DNA from: Ctenosaura bakeri
Lineage: Eukaryota > Chordata > Lepidosauria > Squamata > Iguanidae
Direction of reading: 5' to 3'
NCBI GenBank assembly: GCA_948474755.1
Contig: CAOLHI010002154.1
Coordinates: forward strand, 124,001 to 188,000
DNA: 64,000 bases
The notes under the pieces are model-generated. The model saw only the letters and a list, made by a program, of their open reading frames with translations, had not been told where the DNA came from and did not search any database. The translations under genes and the position numbers were made by a program. Below, in pieces: positions 59,501 to 64,000 of this stretch (positions are counted from its first letter, which is position 1; every line of letters starts with the position of its first letter).

Positions 59501-62500
59501 TTTTGGAAGTTTATTCTGCAGCTCCAGAACAGCTAAGCCCGTCTTTGTAGGTTTTGAAGAGCCAACAGGGCAAAGATTTTTAGCCTTATGACATTCATCA
59601 AATACTATCTGAATCAATGGTTAAGGAACAGATACTTTTGTCCAATAGTCTATTGCCCTAAATAGGACTGCGTTGATCTGGTTTGAGCAAAAGCTAACTA
59701 TGTATACTTAGAAGTCTCAATGGGGCTTAAATACGGGTAGAATTCCTACCTTAGTTGATTAGCTACAAAGGCTTTATTTGATCAATTTCAAACTTACACA
59801 TTGGTAAAGGCTCTTGAACAAGGACAACATTTTAAAATGGTGCATACACAGAGGAACCATCTCAAAAGAGACATTCCTCCTACTTAGAAGAGAAAGGGAA
59901 ATGCCCTCAAAATCGGGGTTATCAAAAGCAGCTTTTATTTCTACTAAAGACAGCAAACAATGCTTAGGAAAAAAATTAAACAGTCATTCCAATTAACTGT
60001 GCCACAGCCAATTACTAGTTTTTCAATCCATCACTCTGATCCCATGATGGGGAATCTGCAGTTGTGTTGGACCACAACCCCCATCACTCTTGACCAATAA
60101 CATGGGAGTGCTACATGTTATAAAATTCTTGATGTAGCTAATTAAAGATAAATGAATTACATAAATCTGCCTATGTTCAGTGCCATTATTGGCCCTTAGT
60201 TATAAAAAAGTTGTACCAAATTCAGAAGCATCACTTGGTTTAACCAAATACCTGTTTCAAGCATTTGTTAATCCTGAGATTTAAAAGTTAGTGAGACAAA
60301 AAAGATTAAATTATTCTGAAAAAAAATGAAGGTTGGGATGAGACATTATTTGCACCACAGTTTTAAAGAGCTGAAGAAAGGTTTGGTTGTTGCACCAAGC
60401 AAAGACACTGAAAAGATACAACTCCATCAAAGTCATCTCCACACCAATGAAGAAGTTGCTTAAGCCGGGTTTTGTATTTTCCTCCAGACTGACTTTCCCC
60501 AATAAGGGAAGAGTAAGTTGCAAATATGACACCTTTCTTCACACTTCCATTATGTTTTGAAGAAATTTTTCCATATTTGAACTGGGGAAGAAAAGATTTT
60601 AAGAGTGTGAAAGAAATCCTATGACCAGCACAACTATGAACTCCTCAAACTTCAACAATAAACTTTCACACAAGCAACTCCATTCTCACTAAGCTAATTA
60701 ATGTAGAGTTCACCAGCATCAATACATTGGAATACTAGTATAAATATTAAGTAAATAACAGGAAATAAGATCCTAAAGCTTTAGAGGTGAGCTTCTGCTT
60801 GAGCCTCTATAAGCTAGCACCTGTTCAAAATTCATCTTGCAAGACACAATCATATCAGACTGCCTGAATTAAGATAATTCAATTTGTCTGAAACTGGAGT
60901 AACCTGAACCCAGAGTATAACATAAGTAAAGAACACTTAATCCTACACACTTTCTTTAATTTGTAAACTGGACTGACAGAAACAAGGCTCCTAATCCTGG
61001 TGAGTTTGTGCCTCTGCCATCTTGATTCTGTGGGAAAACTTTTCACATACAACACCCAGAATCTCTAGGCCAAGAAGTTGTTTCACTGGGTCCTAGTTTT
61101 TAACAGAAGTAATTTTAATCCCAAGGGACCCCCAGATCTACACACTGAGATTTAATGCAGTTAAATGCATGACTGTGTTACTGTGGAGAACACACTTCTT
61201 GGGGCTGCAGAGAACAAGAGATGGGCTAAAACAGAGCATTCAGTAACATGGTAAGGGAAGAAGTCCCACTAACCAAAGAGCAGGAAATAGAAAGGTAAGC
61301 ACTAAGTCAGTGCAAACATTGGTATCAGTTCTAAGATCACATTCAGAATAATTTAGTTCTGTATTAGAAATGCATGCAAAAGCAGTTCTTGTTGAGCTGA
61401 TTATCCCGGTTCCTAAAAATTCTATGTCGAAGCTCTAGTAAAATTAATGGTCTTTGCAATTATGTCTTGTCAATCAGCTTCAACTTACACTGACCCTATA
61501 AATGAGAGACCCCCAAGAGAACCATGTACTGGCCACTATATATTTAACATCTGCTTGCAAGGGACATACCTGTTGTTGGAATTTTACCAGTACCATACTA
61601 ATGATAGATCTAGTAGCCTCATTAATAAAAAAAATGTGTAGCAAAACTTCTAATTCTGACAAACAAAGGCCTACAATAGCCTAAAATTAGCCAAAGACAA
61701 ATTCTTTGGACAACTACAAATGTTAACAGGCATTCAAGAGCCAATTGTTATTACACCAAAGTAACCACAATGCTCTGTAGCCAACAGAGCTCACACTAGC
61801 AGTAGCGGAAGGATCTGATCCCTTTTTCTCCTACAACCTCAACTGCACTTGGTATTCTCTAAAATCCTTCATTCAGGGGGCTCAGAAACCCTCTGAAGCA
61901 GTTTTTCATTACAGCAGAGGGCTGCAGGCAAGGGGGAGAAGAAATGACTGTAATACTGACTTCAGACCCGTATGTTTCAAAATCTGAGGACTAAATTCCT
62001 AACCCTGAACACTAGAACAAAGATCACGCCTGCAGTAATGACTTAATACCATGGAGACAACTAGATAATAATTAATGTTACTACTGTCATACTACATTCC
62101 GAGCAAGTGTACAATAGAACAGCAACTTAAATTGGGAAGTAACACAACTTTAAACAATAGCCTGCAGTATAATTCCTAAGATAAACATTCACTTAATATG
62201 CATCTCACACAAGCACACCTAATGATTTTCCCCCAACTGTATATATTAAAAACTTTCCACACCTTGTTCAATGAATGGACCAAAATGTTTTTTGCTCCAA
62301 TATCTCTCAAATCTCTTTCTGCATCATATTTCAGATCATTTGAAACACTAAACCTAAGAGAGAGCAAACACCACATCATCATGAATAAGAACAGGAACAA
62401 AAGCATATATAAAAATACTGCCAAGTTTTTAATGTTTATATCTGAGTCTTCAGTACATACCACACAGCCCTTTTTCTACCCAAGAGATAGTTTTCATAGA

Positions 62501-62908
62501 TTATGCCAGCTATGGTCCTTCCTTTTCCTACACCTGCGCCATCGCCTATCAAAAATCCAGCTCTGTCTCCATTAGGTAGGAATGTTTCATGTTGCTGCAG
62601 AAAACACCAGAATCACATTAAAATTCAACACAGCAGAAGCCACCCTCCTATCTCACTCTTTCTGTAACCAAAGCAGTATCTTGTTAGCTGCTGAACTAGC
62701 CTCCTGTCTCAACATCCATTTAAAGCAAATGTTGAACTTTTACTTACCTGAGCTGCATACGTGATTGCTTCAAGCTGCAACGCTGACAGCCAGCCATTAT
62801 CAATACTCTCTTCAGGAATTGATGTCTTGTACCAAACTTCAGGAGGGGTAACACTGGAAAGAGAGCTGGTTTCTACCACTGGATCAGGATGACGCAGACC
62901 AATTTTTA
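46779..62908 (-). CDS. SBNO1: SBNO1, strawberry notch homolog 1 (26 exons, 5' part outside window)
   Basis: Nuclear DExD/H-box helicase-like transcriptional co-regulator (family knowledge, from fly strawberry notch). Exons on the minus strand sum to about 1,136 residues; human has about 1,393, so about 270 N-terminal residues lie right of the window. Motifs in order: [14 protein letters not shown]; Walker [16 protein letters not shown] in [14 protein letters not shown] in VVYASATG; an acidic Ser-rich linker; [17 protein letters not shown]; and GRTHRSNQ, the arginine-rich motif VI. The C-terminus is the conserved strawberry notch domain ending in a Gln-rich tail, SITNFNNA, and stop. Exons join in phase except at the 55233/55730 border, where a base and an acceptor AG seem to be missing. 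Confidence 0.96.
47486..47679 (-). CDS. SBNO1: SBNO1 exon
   Basis: Acceptor cattttcag, donor tgtag|gtgagc. Encodes [20 protein letters not shown] and [20 protein letters not shown]. Confidence 0.96.
48394..48517. mobile_element. Fold-back MITE, family A, with perfect 17-bp ends
   Basis: Starts agagcttggaaaagtta and ends with its exact inverse complement, taacttttccaagctct. Lies in an SBNO1 intron. Confidence 0.85.
48638..48714 (-). CDS. SBNO1: SBNO1 exon
   Basis: Acceptor ttattttcag, donor actg|gtaagt. Encodes [20 protein letters not shown] and THAYW. Confidence 0.95.
49282..49419 (-). CDS. SBNO1: SBNO1 exon
   Basis: Acceptor gttttccag, donor aaaag|gttagt. Encodes [20 protein letters not shown] and [11 protein letters not shown]. 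Confidence 0.95.
49976..50068 (-). CDS. SBNO1: SBNO1 exon
   Basis: Acceptor gtacttcag, donor tacag|gtaggg. Encodes [20 protein letters not shown] and [11 protein letters not shown]. Confidence 0.95.
50201..50295 (-). CDS. SBNO1: SBNO1 exon
   Basis: Acceptor tcttgaag, donor atact|gtaagt. Encodes [20 protein letters not shown] and [11 protein letters not shown]. Confidence 0.95.
50826..50972 (-). CDS. SBNO1: SBNO1 exon
   Basis: Acceptor gttttag, donor ttgg|gtaagc. Encodes [32 protein letters not shown] and [11 protein letters not shown]. Confidence 0.95.
51758..51831 (-). CDS. SBNO1: SBNO1 exon
   Basis: Acceptor cttcctag, donor aaag|gtattt. Encodes [20 protein letters not shown] and TLDK. 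Confidence 0.95.
52234..52333 (-). CDS. SBNO1: SBNO1 exon
   Basis: Acceptor tcccatag, donor aaag|gtatat. Encodes [20 protein letters not shown] and [13 protein letters not shown]. Confidence 0.95.
52697..52768 (-). CDS. SBNO1: SBNO1 exon
   Basis: Acceptor tttcaacag, donor acaag|gtagga. Encodes [20 protein letters not shown] and FDNK. Confidence 0.95.
53039..53151 (-). CDS. SBNO1: SBNO1 exon, helicase motif VI region
   Basis: Acceptor atacctag, donor gcttg|gtaaga. Encodes [20 protein letters not shown] and [17 protein letters not shown]. The RTHRSNQ stretch corresponds to superfamily 2 motif VI. Confidence 0.95.
53547..53682 (-). CDS. SBNO1: SBNO1 exon, helicase motif V region
   Basis: Acceptor ttttaaag, donor tttg|gtgagt. 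Encodes [20 protein letters not shown], then [18 protein letters not shown]. Confidence 0.96.
54110..54241 (-). CDS. SBNO1: SBNO1 exon
   Basis: Acceptor tttcctcag, donor ataag|gtaact. Encodes [20 protein letters not shown] and [19 protein letters not shown]. Confidence 0.96.
54640..54705. repeat. TA/CA-rich simple repeat
   Basis: Runs of tatatatacacatgtacata and similar in an SBNO1 intron. Confidence 0.6.
54795..54964 (-). CDS. SBNO1: SBNO1 exon
   Basis: Acceptor ataattgcag, donor tgag|gtaggt. Encodes [20 protein letters not shown] and [20 protein letters not shown]. Confidence 0.95.
55082..55233 (-). CDS. SBNO1: SBNO1 exon with disturbed 5' border
   Basis: Donor tctg|gtatgt. Encodes [20 protein letters not shown] and [16 protein letters not shown]. 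The only nearby acceptor AG (aatcag) makes the exon start with one base of a codon. The upstream exon ends in phase 1, so the two do not join in frame. The bases before it read like a damaged D-P-W-L-I-R segment. Confidence 0.85.
55730..55927 (-). CDS. SBNO1: SBNO1 exon, acidic linker
   Basis: Acceptor atgaaaaag, donor gatg|gtgaga. Encodes [20 protein letters not shown] and an Asp/Glu/Ser-rich run ending [18 protein letters not shown]. Probably disordered, with casein-kinase-2-type sites. Confidence 0.92.
56186..56337 (-). CDS. SBNO1: SBNO1 exon
   Basis: Acceptor attctgcag, donor caaag|gtaaga. Encodes [27 protein letters not shown] and a basic end, KVKKRK, that may act in nuclear import. Confidence 0.94.
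56424..56500. repeat. (AAT)n-(ATT)n palindromic microsatellite
   Basis: About 32 bases of AAT repeats pass directly into about 43 bases of TTA repeats, so the tract is self-complementary. Preceded by gggagaggcaggatataaat, a LINE-tail-like sequence. Confidence 0.9.
56585..56812 (+). mobile_element. tRNA-derived SINE, forward
   Basis: Head agcatagtggtttgagtagt (A box) and aggttcaaatccccactcag (B box), body aacccactggttgaccttgg, tail gtcgtaagctggaagcaaca then acacacaacaataa. Confidence 0.85.
57011..57108 (-). CDS. SBNO1: SBNO1 exon
   Basis: Acceptor cctttcag, donor gcaaa|gtaaga. Encodes [20 protein letters not shown] and [12 protein letters not shown]. Confidence 0.96.
57264..57446 (-). CDS. 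SBNO1: SBNO1 exon
   Basis: Acceptor tttttaag, donor gcaaa|gtaagt. Sixty-one codons, including [40 protein letters not shown] and [10 protein letters not shown]. Confidence 0.95.
58209..58362 (-). CDS. SBNO1: SBNO1 exon
   Basis: Acceptor cgtcttcag, donor aaatg|gtaagt. Encodes [38 protein letters not shown] and [11 protein letters not shown]. Confidence 0.95.
59258..59363 (-). CDS. SBNO1: SBNO1 exon
   Basis: Acceptor gcttttag, donor agaag|gtatgt. Encodes [20 protein letters not shown] and [14 protein letters not shown]. Confidence 0.95.
59473..59608 (-). CDS. SBNO1: SBNO1 exon, DECH and SAT motifs
   Basis: Acceptor ttgattcag, donor cacag|gtatgt. Encodes [20 protein letters not shown] and ends [13 protein letters not shown]. 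These are the ATPase Walker B (DECH) and motif III (SAT). Confidence 0.96.
60047..60112. mobile_element. Truncated MITE, family B
   Basis: Contains gatggggaatctgcagttgt then ggaccacaacccccatcact; only part of the fold-back remains. Confidence 0.45.
60420..60581 (-). CDS. SBNO1: SBNO1 exon
   Basis: Acceptor ttccccag, donor gagtt|gtatct. Fifty-four codons, including [20 protein letters not shown] and [12 protein letters not shown], which runs straight into IVFDECH of the next exon. Confidence 0.95.
61452..61512 (-). mobile_element. Short RTE/Bov-B-like LINE tail, reverse
   Basis: The phrase cttacactgaccctataaat then gagagacc matches the extreme 3' end of the copy at 44108. Confidence 0.5.
62263..62353 (-). 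CDS. SBNO1: SBNO1 exon
   Basis: Acceptor ctcttag, donor caag|gtgtgg. Encodes [20 protein letters not shown] and [10 protein letters not shown]. Confidence 0.95.
62461..62594 (-). CDS. SBNO1: SBNO1 exon, Walker A
   Basis: Acceptor ttttctgcag, donor tgtg|gtatgt. Encodes [20 protein letters not shown]. The GAGVGKGRT phosphate-binding loop is intact. Confidence 0.97.
62748..62908 (-). CDS. SBNO1: SBNO1 exon, most 5' in window
   Basis: Acceptor ttccatccag, donor ctcag|gtaagt. Encodes [20 protein letters not shown] and [19 protein letters not shown]. Needs a phase-1 upstream exon, which lies beyond the right edge. Confidence 0.95.
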
Positions 62909-63559
62909 CTGGATGGAACAAATAGGTGGGATTAGTCTTAGGCTACTTCCTTTCATAGGTTGCGTCAGCAACAAATAAAGTGCAGCAACTTTAATTTGAA
63001 CATCTGCTGTTAATGTTCAAGAACAACAGAAACAACTAAAAATGTCAGCATTTTTGCTAGTGAAGGACAGGTGTAGTTTGTTTTCTCTTGGCATAATTCA
63101 TGATTCATACAAGGATGGGAACCTTTTTCAACCCTAGGATCAAATTCAGTACCAGAAAAACTCCTGAGGGCTACGTTCCAGTGCCAAGCGAAAGGATGAG
63201 ACCAAAAATACAACTTATTTTAGCTCAATGTTCTTATTATCAGTTAACAAGCCTCTAGGGAATAGTTTCAAACTATTAAAATGCAGGGTGAGAGGACTCC
63301 ACGCAGAAACTGAGAAACTACCCAATGATAGTGTAATAGGTATGGAGGGAGGATGTCCTCTACAGAAGCCCAGAGGGCCAGACTAGCATCTTAAGAGGGT
63401 TGGTCTGGGCCCCAGGGTGTGATGTTCATTACTCCTGACATACAGCCATATGTGTAATATTTATCAACAATGAGCTTGGCTCAGCGACATTTTATGGAGA
63501 AACCTTGCAGAGCTGCATACTTGAACCGCCTGCTGAATTTCATTCACACTCCCTGCTTC

Positions 63560-64000
63560 TATCTCCTCAGGTCATAGTAGAAAAAGGAACGAAGAACATT
63601 TGCATGCCAGAAGATCCTCAAGTGTAAAGACATAACATTAAATGCCTAAGTCAGAATCATCTGTAACACAGTATTTCTAGTTTTTATGTATGGTTGAGAA
63701 AGCTGAACAGTAAAGAGAACTGATCAGAAAAGAAACTGACAGAGAATCAATTCATCTGAAAGATGGTCTTGGAGAAGAGTTCTATGGATACCACAGTCCA
63801 CTAAAAAAGACAAAAGAATTCATCCTAGAGCAAATCAGGCCTGAATTCTCATTAGAAGTCAAGATCACTACACTGAGGCTCTCTTATTATGGCCATATAA
63901 TGAGAGAACGTGACTCACTGGAAAAGATGAGTAACACTCAGTAAGGTGAAGGCAGTAGGAAAAGAGGAAGACCTCATGACAAGTGGATTGGTTCAATCAA
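63560..64000 (+). mobile_element. RTE/Bov-B-like LINE, end of reverse transcriptase ORF, cut by window edge
   Basis: Broken plus-strand frames read LRLSYYGHIMRERDSLEK and GSRKRGRPHDKWIGSI, the C-terminal signature of RTE/Bov-B-type ORFs. Upstream bases still resemble the preceding conserved part of the ORF, with stops. Lies in the SBNO1 intron upstream of the first visible exon. Confidence 0.7.

Overview
This window is ordinary vertebrate nuclear DNA, almost certainly from a squamate reptile (a lizard). The evidence is long introns with canonical GT/AG borders and vertebrate proteins, plus a squamate-type repeat set: CR1 LINE tails, RTE/Bov-B-like LINE tails, a tRNA-derived SINE whose tail resembles that LINE, a second tRNA-like SINE, a DIRS-like tyrosine-recombinase relic and many fold-back MITEs. 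I see no operons, CRISPR arrays or phage. All calls come from reading translations, splice borders and remembered vertebrate homologues; no database search was run.

Four genes are present in the order known from human 12q24.31: MPHOSPH9 (minus, 3' end beyond the left edge), MTRFR/C12orf65 (plus), CDK2AP1 (minus) and SBNO1 (minus, 5' end beyond the right edge). MPHOSPH9 occupies about 1-22.1 kb, with 16 coding exons rebuilt here (about 841 N-terminal residues). Its initiator exon, at 19161-19273, contains only a short open frame. MPHOSPH9 and MTRFR appear to share a head-to-head CpG-rich promoter at about 21.9-22.7 kb that holds nine CCAAT/ATTGG boxes. MTRFR has two coding exons (164 aa) and meets CDK2AP1 tail to tail; candidate poly(A) signals on opposite strands lie 10 bp apart at 29.2 kb.

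CDK2AP1 (four coding exons, 117 aa) starts in a second CpG island at 39.7-41 kb and has an 8 kb first intron full of MITEs and SINEs. After a repeat-bearing intergenic stretch (about 41.1-45.3 kb), SBNO1 fills 46.8-62.9 kb with 26 exons (about 1,136 C-terminal residues), including the Walker A, DECH, SAT and arginine-finger-type helicase motifs.

The four genes form no pathway: a ciliogenesis regulator, a mitochondrial ribosome-rescue factor, a CDK2/NuRD-associated protein and a chromatin/transcription helicase-like protein. Their order is conserved vertebrate microsynteny. Points that merit a second look are the CCAAT array, an 11/22-bp minisatellite, a frame break and lost acceptor AG in SBNO1 at about 55.24 kb, the DIRS relic, a Tigger-like element and several palindromic elements. 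I found no convincing undescribed system.
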